Shown here: one piece after another, positions 1 to 9,072 of the stretch
Layout of the letters: each line of letters begins with the position of its first letter
Position numbering within the stretch: position 1 is the stretch's first letter
Origin: CAVVSQ01 sp963848825
GTDB taxonomy: Bacteria > Planctomycetota > Planctomycetia > Gemmatales > Gemmataceae
Length of the DNA: 64,000 nt
Assembly (NCBI GenBank): GCA_963848825.1
Contig: CAWKFA010000015.1
Coordinates: 1,953,436 to 2,017,435, forward strand
Direction: 5' to 3'
Translations under genes and position numbers: made by a program
Notes under the pieces: model-generated
Told to the model about the DNA's origin: nothing
The model's input: the letters and a program-made list of their open reading frames with translations, nothing else
The model's database searches: none

Positions 1-268
1 TTGCGTCTCGGTGCCGGCGAGTTTTTTGGCAAGTTCATCCTGTTCGCGCTTGCTGCGCCAGCGCGAGTTGCTCGAGCTCGAGTTTACGGCTGTTCGCCTC
101 CTGGCGCGCGTCGTCCCGTTCCTGGCGGATGGCCGCATTTTGCGTGGTCTGTTCCTCGGCGTCCTGTTGATAGAGTTGCCACAACAAGATGACACATCCC
201 AGCGCACAACAAAGCACGTCCACCATATAGATGCTGAAGACGGCGGGGATTTTATGGCGTGTTTTCAT
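1..268 (-). CDS. ExbD/MotB-like single-TM coiled-coil protein (partial)
   Basis: Start at the ATG complementary to 266-268, 11 bases after the Hsp70-like gene. The N-terminus has a short basic tail (MKTRHKIPAVF), then one transmembrane segment carrying an Asp near its start (MVDVLCCALGCVILLW), then a charged coiled coil. An Asp at the cytoplasmic edge of a lone N-terminal helix is the arrangement of ExbD/TolR/MotB, the proton-carrying partners of ExbB/TolQ/MotA; such a channel protein lies two genes upstream. The reading frame stops at 35-37, but another frame continues the coiled coil (KREQDELAKKL) to the window edge, so a frameshift lies within about 35-75. The stator-partner role is inferred from topology and context. 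Confidence 0.6.
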
Positions 269-279
269 GACCAACTGCT

Positions 280-1475
280 CTAACAGTTCGCCGGCGTCCA
301 CAGGGGCAGGGGCGCCGTGGCCTGCAGATGCCCCTGAGGCAATTCGCCACGGTGGAAGCATCCACCAAGGACATGGGCGGAGCGCGCCAGGGCGTCGTGG
401 GACAGCAAAAAGAGGCTCGCGTCCATGGCGCAGGTCGTTCGCATAAGGGTTTCACCGAAGTCTTCCAGCGCGGTGAGCGGCCTGGGGACCGCGGCCTGGA
501 GCGCCTGCGACCGCTGCATCAGGTGCGCGGCCAGGAGCGTGCTCAACCCGGGCAAACGCGCCGCCGGCCTGCTCATCACCAGTGTTACGGGGGCATCGTC
601 GGCCGGCAAGAGAGGCAAATAGCTATCCAGCTCTTGCAGTGCCTGGCGCGCCAGACGGGCGCACGAACTGACCGTTTCCTCGGGGTTGACGAGCAGGTTT
701 TGATACCACTGGGGTGCTTGCACGCCAAGCTGGATGACGCGGTCGTCAAGGCTCGCGTCCATGACGGCGCCCAGCTGTTCAAATAACCCCTGTTCGGCTG
801 ATGGCACGTCGCGCGGATCGCGCCGGCTCTGCAAAACACAGCGATCGGCCAGCGCGTTGACGAGCCGGTCGTTCCACACCTTGACGCCCAGGTGGGGAAA
901 GTGCCGCGCTTCGACGATGCGCGCCTCGTGCTGGTCGGCGCGGACGACGCCAAGCATCAGCGCATGGTCATCGGCATCAACCACGAGGGCGGTGCCTTGC
1001 CAGGCCCGCTCGGCATAGCCCGCGAGGGCCACGGCCAGAAGGGAAGACATGGAACCCAGCAGGCGAACCCTCGCGGCGGTGCCGAGTTCGGCGACCAGCT
1101 CAGCCTGGCCGCGGGAAAGATAGGCCGGCAGCACGGCGAACACGCCGTCGGCCTGGCGCAAACGGGAGCCAGGCGTTGCCAGACCAGCGTCATGGCACCG
1201 GCGCTGTCAAGCAGATGCCGGCCAAAACGCCAGTGCGGTGCGTCCGCAGCCTTCTTTCCCAGCGTGGCCAGGAAATCATGGCACGTAAGGTGGGGTTGGA
1301 CGCGAAATCGTTTCAAGCCAGTTCTTCCCGCCTGGGGCGACCTGCCTCCCAAATTCAGAACCATGGGCAGGGCCTGATCGGGGGGCTCCAGTGGCAGTGA
1401 CAGTGGAGCGTCACCGACCGGTCCATGCAGGGCCAGGGCGCAGGTGGCGTTTAGGTCCAAGCCGAGAAGATTCAT
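280..1475 (-). CDS. Hsp70-like (actin-fold ATPase-like) protein, frameshifted
   Basis: Reconstructed protein of about 398 residues; the ATG overlaps the stop of the upstream MotA/ExbB gene by 4 bases. It begins LGLDLNATCALAL, like the phosphate-1 strand of actin/Hsp70 proteins. The middle matches Hsp70 order: a VFAVLPAYLSRGQ segment (Hsp70: VPAYFxxxQ), a GSMSSLLAVALAG helix where Hsp70 has NEPTAAALA, then LVVDADDHALMLGVV where Hsp70 has DLGGGTFD, and later FPHLGVKVWNDRLV (Hsp70: GGxDFDxRLV). The glycine-rich phosphate-2 loop is therefore not canonical, and ATPase activity is uncertain. There is no long substrate-binding domain. The frame shifts near 1160-1180. Confidence 0.6.
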
Positions 1476-2248
1476 CGGGTTTCCGGTTCGTAAAGGCGAT
1501 TGACCAGGTGTTCCAGGCAGTATTGTTGGCAGTCGATCACCAGGGCCTCCTCCTCGCGCTGCAGCAGATGCAGGAGCAACATCATCACCAGGCTAAGCCC
1601 CAGCGCCACGAGGGTGCAATCAAAGGCCACCGTCAGGTGCTGGGTGGCGATGCGAATTTGCCGGCCGCCCTGCTCGGCCAACGTCATGCTGGCCGCCAGC
1701 CCGCGGACGGTGCCGAAAAAGCCGATGGCGGGGATGGCCCAGGCGAGATAGTTGACCGTGGCCATGCTCGCGACCAGGCGGCCCTGGTCGACCTCGGCCT
1801 GGGTGCGCACCGTTTCGCTGACGTCCTGACTGGAGCGGCTGATGGCGAACTTGGCCAGGGCCACGCGGACCATGTTCGCCAGGATGTAGGGTCGCTTGCC
1901 GGTGAGCTGTTCCAGCTTGCGCAGGAGGGGGCGGGCATCTTCCTGAAGAATGCGGGCGCCATCGACCGTGGGCACGAGGTCGAGGCGAAAAGCTTGCTGC
2001 TGCCGACGCACTTCGAGGTAGCGGCTGGCGAAAATGAGGCAACCCCAGAGAAAACAGACATAACAGGCGATTTGTTCCGGCCCGAGCAGTAGCCGTCCCC
2101 AGCGCTGGCTATCCCACGCGGCCCAGGCAGCCATCGTGTCCGGAGCCAGCGTTTGCCAGAGCGGAAAGCAAATGATGCCGACCAGTCCCAGCGTCAAAAT
2201 GAGAAGGGGCCATTCGCGCGTATGTTTTTGCGAGGGGGTCAGCGCCAT
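1472..2248 (-). CDS. MotA/TolQ/ExbB proton-channel family protein
   Basis: 258 residues, first gene of a minus-strand operon. Four hydrophobic segments are visible, near residues 14-32, 58-76, 165-190 and 205-230. The third carries IPAIGFFGTVRGLAASM, the conserved pore segment of MotA/TolQ/ExbB proteins (consensus G-x-x-G-T-V-x-G), preceded by an acidic cytoplasmic stretch. Family members form a pentameric inner-membrane channel that uses the proton gradient with an ExbD/MotB partner. The downstream genes, an Hsp70-like protein and a protein with an ExbD-like helix, suggest a dedicated motor complex rather than flagellar or TonB use. Overlap with the next gene is ATGA. Confidence 0.85.
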   Translation of the reverse strand: MALTPSQKHTREWPLLILTLGLVGIICFPLWQTLAPDTMAAWAAWDSQRWGRLLLGPEQIACYVCFLWGCLIFASRYLEVRRQQQAFRLDLVPTVDGARILQEDARPLLRKLEQLTGKRPYILANMVRVALAKFAISRSSQDVSETVRTQAEVDQGRLVASMATVNYLAWAIPAIGFFGTVRGLAASMTLAEQGGRQIRIATQHLTVAFDCTLVALGLSLVMMLLLHLLQREEEALVIDCQQYCLEHLVNRLYEPETR

Positions 2249-2367
2249 GGAAGGACCTCTGGGTAACTAAAGTCTGAAGCCCCCGCGCAAACTTGTCAAG
2301 GCTGCCGCAGTATACTTCGCCGGCCATGGTTTGGGATTTTGCCAGGTAAAAACTTGTCTCCCCAACA

Positions 2368-3367
2368 TTAGCCGACCGTGAGAATGACCTTGCCGGTCAG
2401 GGTGCCTGCTTGTTGCAAGGTGTTCTCTTCGAGGAAGCGATGGGCCGCGACGGCCTGGCTGATGGGAAACGTCTTGCCGATGGTTACGCGGAGCTTTTTC
2501 TCGGCCAGCCAGCGATTGATATCCAGCGCGGCAAGCCGTTGCTCCTCGGGTGTCGCCTTGAACATGGCGAAGCCGTACACGGCAAGATCTTTCGTGTAGA
2601 ACGCGCCGACCGGGAACGTCGGCTGGGCTTGCCGTCCGGCCATGATTACCATGCGGCCGCGCAGGGCCAATAAATCTATCGTTTTGATGAAGTCGGGCTC
2701 GCGCTGGGTTTCATACCACACATTGACGCCCTGGCCCCGGGTGAAATCCTTGACGCCGGCGGCCACGTCGTCGTTTTTGTAGTTCAGCACGCAATCCGCT
2801 CCGAGCGATTTGCACAGGGCTGCCTTTTCCGGCGAGCCGACCGTGGCGATGACCCTGGCCCCCACGGCCTTGGCTTCTTGCACGACCATGGAGCCGACGC
2901 CGCCGGTGCCGCCGTTGACGAATACCGTTTCGCCTGCCTGCAGCCGCGCACAGCGGAACAGGCCGATGTGAGCCGTGATGCCGGTCAGCGCCCCGCCTGC
3001 GGCTTCCTGATCGGACACGCCCTCTGGAATGGGATAAAACCACTCCTCGGCGGCGCACACATATTCGGCGGAGGTGCCCTGTCGGCCCAGCAAGCCCTGG
3101 TTGGAGCCCCAGACGCGGGCGCCGACCTTGAAGTTCTTCACGCCAGGGCCAACGGCGACTCACCGTGCCGGCGACGTCGCAGCCTGAAATGAAGGGTTTG
3201 GGCAAAGGCATATTTACCAGGCCCGAACGTATGTAGAGATCGATAGGATTGAGGGAGGCGGCACCCACCTTGATCAGGACCTCGTTGGCCTTGGGCACCG
3301 GGGTTGGCAGGTCGCCAAACTGGATGACGTCGGCAGGGCCAGTGTTTTCAAGAAACGCGGCTTTCAT
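2368..3367 (-). CDS. Zinc-independent quinone oxidoreductase / MDR alcohol dehydrogenase family, frameshifted
   Basis: Medium-chain dehydrogenase/reductase of about 332 residues. The N-terminal GroES-like part has ASLNPIDLYIRSG and ISGCDVAGTV, and the Rossmann part has VNGGTGGVGSMVVQEAK followed by GADCVLNYKNDD, as in NADPH:quinone oxidoreductases. No structural or catalytic zinc cysteine cluster is seen. The N-terminal and C-terminal parts lie in different frames; the break falls at about 3145-3165, where GTV should run on into the VGPGVKNF segment. Transcribed away from the divergent LigD-like gene, with about 58 bases between the starts. Substrate unknown. Confidence 0.8.
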
Positions 3368-3425
3368 GGGAATGCTCCTGGAGATGGCATCGGTGGATGG
3401 CTATTGTAGGAAAGGAGGTTCTTCC

Positions 3426-3770
3426 ATGCCTCGTTTTGTCATCCTGGAACACGATTTTCCCGAGGTGCACTGGGACTTTCTGCTTGAAGAGGGCACGGTG
3501 CTAAAATCTTGGCGCTTGCCCAGGCCGCCGGTTCATGAGGCCGAACAAATGGATGTGATGCCGTTGCCGGACCATCGCCTGGTTTATCTCGACTACGAGG
3601 GGCCGGTGGCGGGAGCACGGGGGGAAGTCCGCCGCTGGGACCATGGCCACTATGAGGCGCTGCCGCTGCTGGCGGGCGAGAGCTTCAGAGTTTCTCTCGC
3701 GGGCGAAAAGTTCCAGGGTATTGCGGTCTATAAGGCAGGCGCGTCGCGCTGGTCATTTCAAAGGGGCTGA
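3426..3770 (+). CDS. LigD 3'-phosphoesterase-like domain protein (stand-alone)
   Basis: 114 residues starting at an ATG with a good Shine-Dalgarno (AAAGGAGG, about 8 bases upstream); an in-frame upstream extension has no support. The sequence FVILEHDFPEVHWDFLLE followed by LKSWRLPRPP closely follows the N-terminal domain of LigD (consensus FVxxEHDxxxxHxDFRLE, then LKSWAVPKGP), which trims 3'-phosphates and ribonucleotides in bacterial end joining. No ligase or polymerase domain is attached, and no Ku or LigD gene is in the window. Several planctomycetes have this domain as a single protein. Enzymatic role inferred from the family only. Confidence 0.8.
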   Translation: MPRFVILEHDFPEVHWDFLLEEGTVLKSWRLPRPPVHEAEQMDVMPLPDHRLVYLDYEGPVAGARGEVRRWDHGHYEALPLLAGESFRVSLAGEKFQGIAVYKAGASRWSFQRG

Positions 3771-3775
3771 AGCAC

Positions 3776-4510
3776 TCAATTGCCGATGGGCGCCAGCAGA
3801 TTGCGTTCCCTGATGTTTTCCTTGGTGAGCACGGGGTCGAGCGACAGCCCGCCGATGGAGATAAGGCCCGGCTTGACCTCCAGGCGACGAAGCTGAGCGG
3901 TGGGGCGCGTTTGATCGGATTGAATGCGCACGAGGGCGACAGGGTTGCCTTCGTGACGCCACCAGGAAACCTCAAAGCCCTGCTTGCCGATGATCTCGGA
4001 GATTTCATTGAGCAGCGATTGCGAAGACATCGGCAAGGCGCCCGCGTGCCTGCCCAGGATCTCGACACAAATGACGTTCATGTCCTTCGGCGCCAGCCAC
4101 ACTTTCAAATCGTAGGAAATGATGGTGCTCCAGGGCGCGGTGCCGTAGCGAAAGGCCAGGCGAATGCGGCCATCTTCCAGAATAATGCGGGGATTGGTGA
4201 TGCCCTGCTTTTTGAAGACCTCATCCAGCCGGTGGCGTGAGATGAAATCCTCCTCGAAGTAGCTGTTGATCTGCGCATCGGAAAAAGCGACGTCCCAGTT
4301 GCCTTTGCCTTCGCGCCAATGATTGATGACGAGGTCGGCAACCAGGCCCACGAAGGCGCCCGAGCGCTCCATGCGCGCCTTGCCCGGGGACACTTCGGCG
4401 TGGACATAGAAGTTGGGCTCATGCCGGACCATCAAGATCAGCCCGGCCACGATGGTCGCCGTCAGGAGTAAAGCGAGGGTCGCGAACAACAGGGTCCTTT
4501 TCCTGGACAT
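3776..4510 (-). CDS. Membrane-anchored protein of unknown function
   Basis: About 244 residues from MSRKRTLLF; an ATG seven codons upstream is possible. One N-terminal transmembrane helix (residues about 6-29, LLFATLALLLTATIVAGLIL) is followed by a soluble domain with no recognised motif. The domain contains the segments VAFSDAQINSYFEED and ITNPRIILEDGRIRLAFRY; the DGRIRLAF pattern resembles lipid-binding or LolA-like beta repeats only weakly. It ends 5 bases after the convergent LigD-like gene stop. Its start faces upstream to anmK on the same strand, so it may be the last gene of that transcript. Confidence 0.6.
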   Translation of the reverse strand: MSRKRTLLFATLALLLTATIVAGLILMVRHEPNFYVHAEVSPGKARMERSGAFVGLVADLVINHWREGKGNWDVAFSDAQINSYFEEDFISRHRLDEVFKKQGITNPRIILEDGRIRLAFRYGTAPWSTIISYDLKVWLAPKDMNVICVEILGRHAGALPMSSQSLLNEISEIIGKQGFEVSWWRHEGNPVALVRIQSDQTRPTAQLRRLEVKPGLISIGGLSLDPVLTKENIRERNLLAPIGN

Positions 4511-4577
4511 TGAACTTTCTCCATTTTCCATGCAGCTTGACGGTGTCTGGCGACGGTTCTACCGCGGGCCAACTCTC

Positions 4578-5793
4578 TCAGGCCGCCGCCAAAGTAAAGG
4601 GCGTGCTTTGGGCCGCCATCCAGGACAGGCAATGGGCCCAGTTAACCGAAGAGCCGGGCGTTATTTGTCCCAACAACCGCGGCCCGCTGGCGCCGGTCAC
4701 GCCAGGAAGATTGGCGGGTACGCCGTCCATGGTCATGGCCGCCAGGCCGGCGAACGCGACGGCCTTGCGCGGCTTCGGCGGGTATGCCGTAGGCATCGAT
4801 CTTCTCGAGGGGAACCGGGGCCAGTTGCTGTTCGAGCAGGCTCCAGAGAAGGCCGTTGCGGACGCCGCCGCCGCTCAGCAGCACGCGCTGCGCCGGCTGG
4901 GGAACGAAGCGGCGCACGGCTTCCACGATCGTACGCGCCACGAAATGGGTGGCGGTACACAATACGTCATGCAAGTTGCGGTGCAGTTGGCGGGCGAACT
5001 GAACGCCTTGTGCCAGGAACTCATCGCCAAAATCCTGCTGCGAGACGTTTTTGGGCGGCTTTTTACGCAGGCTCGGGAGTGCCAGCCAGCGCTCGACGAG
5101 CGGTTCGATGCAACAACCCTGGACCGCGTGTTTACCGCCGTTGTCGTAGGGCTCGCGTCCACCCGTCAACAGACGCATGAGTCCGTCCAGAAGGATCGTG
5201 CAGGGCGCTGCCTGAAAGCCGAACACCTTGCGCGTCGTCGGCTCCGGCGGCAGCGACAGGATCGTGGCCATTCCTCCCAGGTGGATCAGCAAACGATGCT
5301 CCTGCTTGCTGTGAAAAAGCAAAAAGTCAACCAGGGGCGTAAGCGGAAAGCCCTGGCCGCCCACCACCACATCGCGAGCGCGGAAATCGCCGATCGTGGT
5401 CAGGCCCGTGCGCTCCGCCAGCACCGAGGCCATGCCGATGTTCAAGCTGGCGGGATAGCGCCCTTCGGTATCGTGCCACAGCGTATGCCCGGGAAAGCCG
5501 ATACACAGGATCTTTTGCAAGGGCATCTTGGCCTGCTCGGCGACCAGGCGCGCGGCCGCGGCGAAGTTTTCGCCCAGCACGCGATGGAGCATGGCCGCTT
5601 GCCGCAGGCTCAGCGGCTGATTCGACCCGGGCCGCAAGAGCATCTCGCGTAAATCGCGCGAGTAGGACTGGTGCAGAAAGTGAACGAGATTGAGCCGCAG
5701 GTCCAGTCCGCTGCCTTCCGTTTGCACGAGGGCGGCGTCCACGCCATTGATGCTCGATCCCGACGATAGGCCGATGAACCGCCGTTGCGGCAT
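4578..5793 (-). CDS. anmK: Anhydro-N-acetylmuramic acid kinase family protein, frameshifted
   Basis: About 404 residues reconstructed. AnmK phosphorylates 1,6-anhydroMurNAc in peptidoglycan recycling. Family landmarks: GLSSGSSINGVDAALV (usual MSGTSxDGVDAALV), GHTLWH, GDFRARDVVVGGQGFPLTP (usual DFRxxDxAxGGQGAPLVP), HLGGMATIL (usual NLGGIANVT), YDNGGKHA and RVLLSGGGVRNG. The Asp of DGVD is Asn here and the Asn of NLGG is His, so the active site is divergent. Start ATG complements 5791-5793; a frameshift near 4765-4780 joins AYGIPAEA to RKAVAFAGLA. It follows the amidotransferase-like gene by 50 bases. Confidence 0.8.
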
Positions 5794-5843
5794 AATGTTC
5801 CCTCTTGATGAGTCCCGGGCCAGGGGCGCGGGCCTGCCTGCGC

Positions 5844-6611
5844 TCAACCGGCGAGCGCCAGCGGCGCGCTTTGCCTGATGCCGGCGCGCACGGCCTCTTG
5901 CAAGAAACATTCGAAAAGCTGCATGTCGAGCGCCGAGGCGGTGTCGGATTCCGGCTGCCATTGCACGCCAACGCAGAACCAGTTGCTGTCCGTGGCCTCG
6001 ATGGCCTCGATGACGCCGTCGGGGGCCAGGGCGGCAATCCGAAAGCGCGCGCCGATCGTCTTGACGGCTTGATGGTGATCGCTGTTGACGCGAATTTCGC
6101 CGCCGCCGTAAATCTCGTCCAGACGCGTGCCAGCCTGCAGCAGGACGGCATGGCGATGGGGCCCGCCGCAAGACGTGTCGCTATGCGGCATGGCGCGCGG
6201 CTGATCTTCAGGTAAGTGCAAGAACAGGGTGCCCCCGCACGCCACATTGAGTTGGTGCATGCCGACGCCGATGCCCAGCACCGGGATTTGACGCTGCACG
6301 ATTTGCCGGACGAGCAGGCGATCGTTCTCCTCGCGGCGCTCGGCCATGGGACGGACGGCCTGATGCATTTGCATGCCCAGGCGACGCGGGTCGAGGTCCA
6401 GGCCATGGGACAGGATGAAGCCATCGACACGGTCGAGAAACGCGCCGATCTCCTTGTCCTTGCCCAGGGGCGGCATAACTATCGGTAAACCGCCGGCGGC
6501 CAGTACCGCGTCGGCATAACCCGAAGTGAGCCGAAGGTGTGCGCTACTTGTTTTGCCTGCGGCCTGGAAATCGACGTTGATGCCGATGATCGGCCGGGTT
6601 GCTTGGGGCAT
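5844..6611 (-). CDS. Peptidase C26 / class-I glutamine amidotransferase-like protein lacking its catalytic residues
   Basis: 255 residues starting MPQATRPIIG; longer in-frame starts lack support. The fold is that of gamma-glutamyl-GABA hydrolase (PuuD, peptidase C26): start RPIIGINVDF, ILSHGLDLDP, then nucleophile-elbow region PVLGIGVGMHQLNVACGGTL, VNSDHHQAV and GVQWQPE. The elbow normally reads GICRGMQ; Cys is Gly here. The final motif normally reads GVQWHPE; His is Gln. Two of the three catalytic residues are thus replaced, while the HHQAV helix is kept. Probably not a hydrolase; a binding or regulatory role is possible. Likely co-transcribed with anmK. Confidence 0.8.
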   Translation of the reverse strand: MPQATRPIIGINVDFQAAGKTSSAHLRLTSGYADAVLAAGGLPIVMPPLGKDKEIGAFLDRVDGFILSHGLDLDPRRLGMQMHQAVRPMAERREENDRLLVRQIVQRQIPVLGIGVGMHQLNVACGGTLFLHLPEDQPRAMPHSDTSCGGPHRHAVLLQAGTRLDEIYGGGEIRVNSDHHQAVKTIGARFRIAALAPDGVIEAIEATDSNWFCVGVQWQPESDTASALDMQLFECFLQEAVRAGIRQSAPLALAG

Positions 6612-6930
6612 GCGAATCCCTCCCTGGATTGTAATAGGCCCAATGGATACGGGACCTTGGTTCAGCCGTTTTGCGGGTGGAGCGAGGGTTCCGGTCCTCG
6701 CGTGCTTGGCCCACGGCGGGCGGGAGTATAGCGATAGGGGTTTAAAAGGAACAAGACCGCTTCCTGGCGCGACGGCCACTCAAGATAAGCGGTTTTTTCG
6801 GTTTACTCTTTTTGGCAGTTTTCCTAAAGTTCGCAAATTTCCAGGTGAACTATTGCCCCGATCAGAGAAGTAGTATAGCATTGCGCTGGATACAGTTACA
6901 GCAGCAGATCCACCTGGGTACGGTCAAATC

Positions 6931-7440
6931 ATGACTGCATACGCCGCACAACTGGTGGCCGTCAGCGAAGGACCCAACATCCTGCTGGACAAGCCGGTAA
7001 TTCTCATTGGCCGGCACCAGGAGTGCGATATCCAAATTCCCTCACGCAAAATCTCCCGCCGCCATTGCTGTATCGCCCAGGTAAACGGTGCTCTGATGGT
7101 GCGCGACCTGTGCAGCACCAATGGCATCCGCATCAATGGCAATCGGGTCAACGAAGGCCGGCTGAACCCTGGCGATGAATTGACGATCGGCAGCTTCGCC
7201 TACACGGTCCAGTTCGAAACTGGCGGCGGCGCGTCCAAGGCTGCCGGCGATGACAACGACAAGCTGGAATCCTGCGACGAACCTATCGCGCTCGCCGAAC
7301 CGGTGCCGGCACCGCGGCCGGGGAGATTGAGCGCAGCACAGCCGGCCAGGGAGGCTCCCACCGGCCCGCCATCGCTGGTTTTCCCCGATAATATCCAGAT
7401 GGTGCCGCTGAGCGATTCCGGCATCAATCATGCGAAATAG
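6931..7440 (+). CDS. FHA-domain protein
   Basis: 169 residues. Residues about 8-92 form a forkhead-associated domain: ILIGRHQECDIQI (GR motif), SRKISRRHC (SxxH motif), VRDLCSTNGIRING (NG motif) and RLNPGDELTIG. FHA domains bind phosphothreonine, so this is probably a reader of Ser/Thr kinase signalling. The C-terminal 75 residues are Pro/Ala-rich and look unstructured. The stop overlaps the start of the next gene (ATGCGAAATAG), indicating translational coupling to the transglutaminase-like gene. Confidence 0.9.
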   Translation: MTAYAAQLVAVSEGPNILLDKPVILIGRHQECDIQIPSRKISRRHCCIAQVNGALMVRDLCSTNGIRINGNRVNEGRLNPGDELTIGSFAYTVQFETGGGASKAAGDDNDKLESCDEPIALAEPVPAPRPGRLSAAQPAREAPTGPPSLVFPDNIQMVPLSDSGINHAK

Positions 7441-8723
7441 CGACAACCATTCGATGGTGGCCCGCGCCCACTTCCTTTTGCTCGTGCTGGTTGGTTTTTG
7501 TTTTCTCTTGTTCACGGTGCCTGGTACTGGCGGCGGCAAGAAAACGCTGCTCACCGAAGTAACCGTCTTGAATGCCACCGGCAACCCGGAAAAAAATCAT
7601 CAAGTCATCCTGGAATTCGACGTAGCGAAGGGCCCGCTTTTCAGCGATCCCAAACCAACCGATGCCCGGGGCGTGGCGTCGATCAAACATTCCCATGAGG
7701 GTGCGGTCAAGGTCTGGGTGGACGGCGACTTCAGTACGCACCATGTCATTGGACAGGCTCCCGGCAAAATAGCGTTTCGCCTGGCGGGTCCCCCCTTCGA
7801 GGCGATTGATCGCCACGCGCTGGCCGCGCCGCCTGAAGCAGAGGGGAACGTGGCCGCCCTGGCCAAATACCTGAGTCAGCCTGCCAGTAATGATCTTGAA
7901 AAAACGCTGCGCCATCTATCGCTGGATAACGGATCGTATCGCCTACGACTTCGACAACTTTTTCGCCGGCCGGACGGGTGATAACTCGGTCGAGGGCGTT
8001 CTCAAAAACCGCAAAGGCGTCTGCCAGGGGTATGCTCAGTTATTCGAGGCGCTGGCCAAGAAAATGGGCCTGACGGAGGCCTTTATCACGGGCTATGCCA
8101 AGCTGCCGGCCGGCAAAACTGTGAACAACATGCCCGGCGGACCGCATGCCTGGAATGCCGTGAAGATTGATGGCCGCTGGCAACTCTTCGACAGCACGCA
8201 CGGCGCCGGCGGTTACAATGGCTCAACTTTCGTGAAGAGCTTCAGCGAGTTTTACTTCCAGGCCAGGCCTGAGTTTTTGCAGTTCTCCCATTTGCCGACC
8301 GACCCGAAATGGCAGCTCATGGAAACGCCGCTGACAAAGCAGGAATTCGATGCCTATCCCCGGCCGCCGCGCGAGGTATTCGAACGTGGCTTTAGCGCGG
8401 CGCAGATTTGGAAAGAGCTCAAGGTAGACAAGCTGAAGGAGTTTTGCACGTTTTATGTCGCGCCAGGCAGGCCGATGATATTTCGCGATGCCCCCCTGGC
8501 GAAGACCTTGAAAGCGGGTACGACGTATCACTTCCTGGCGGAGGCCGCTGATTTTCCCGTGGTGGCGTTTTATTCCATGCAAGGCCAGCCAGTCCCCTGG
8601 CAAAGAAAAGGCCCTCTCTTCGAAGGCTTCATCACACCCCAAAAGGGAAGTCTCAAGGTTCTGGGCTTTGAGCAGGCCAATGGCGGCAAGGCCGATTTCG
8701 TGCTGGGCTACGAGGTGGAGTGA
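7430..8723 (+). CDS. Secreted transglutaminase-like protein, frameshifted
   Basis: About 430 residues reconstructed. The N-terminus has a signal-type helix (FLLLVLVGFCFLLF). The core is a transglutaminase/protease-like domain with the full triad: GVCQGYAQLF (Cys), GGPHAWNAVKI (His) and WQLFDSTHG (Asp). Similar domains occur in eukaryotic KY/CYK3-like proteins and many bacterial exported proteins. The frame changes at about 7900-7915, where NDLEKTLR joins AIYRWITDRIAYDF; an A6 run and a GC-rich dinucleotide repeat are there. Translationally coupled to the FHA gene; followed by the tandem hairpin array. Whether it acts as cross-linker or peptidase cannot be told. Confidence 0.8.
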
Positions 8724-8727
8724 GGGG

Positions 8728-9057
8728 GGCGGGTCTGCTTTTTAGCTGCAGACCTTTCTCACCTGCCAGCGAGCTGGCAGGGGTTGTTTAGTGGGGTGGG
8801 TCTGCGTTTTAGCCAAAGACCTTGTTCACCTGCCAGCGAGCTGGTAGGGGTCGTTTAGTGGGGTGGGTCTGCGTTTTAGCCACAGACCTTGCTCACCTGC
8901 CAGCGAGCTGGCAGGGGTCGTTTAGTGGGGTGGGTCTGCGTTTTAGCCACAGACCTTCTACCTGCCAGCGAGCTGGCAGGGGTCGTTTAGTGGGGTGGGT
9001 CTGCGTTTAGCTACAGACCTCGCTCACCTGCCAGCGAGCTGGCAGGGGTCGTTTAGT
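8728..9057. repeat. Tandem array of five 65-67 bp two-hairpin units
   Basis: Five units. Each has an imperfect hairpin GGTCTG...CAGACC and then a perfect one, CCTGCCAGC-GA-GCTGGCAGG, followed by GGGTCGTTTAGT. The strong hairpins lie at 8762-8781, 8829-8848 (one mismatch), 8896-8915, 8961-8980 and 9027-9046, so the period is 67, 67, 65 and 66. No T-run follows the stems, so they are not ordinary terminators. The array sits between two convergent genes. A related array in reverse orientation is at 24690-24911. Confidence 0.9.
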
Positions 9058-9072
9058 GTGCCGGGTTTCACC

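Noticed and set aside
1..2248. Zorya (ZorAB) defence system
   Set aside because: MotA-like protein lacks the long ZorA tail; no ZorC/D/E or OmpA domain; Hsp70-like partner is not part of Zorya.
4510..5652. 380-codon plus-strand reading frame
   Set aside because: Antisense to anmK; no similarity to any family.
8728..9057. CRISPR array
   Set aside because: The units are near-identical over their full length, with no variable spacers, and no cas genes are present.
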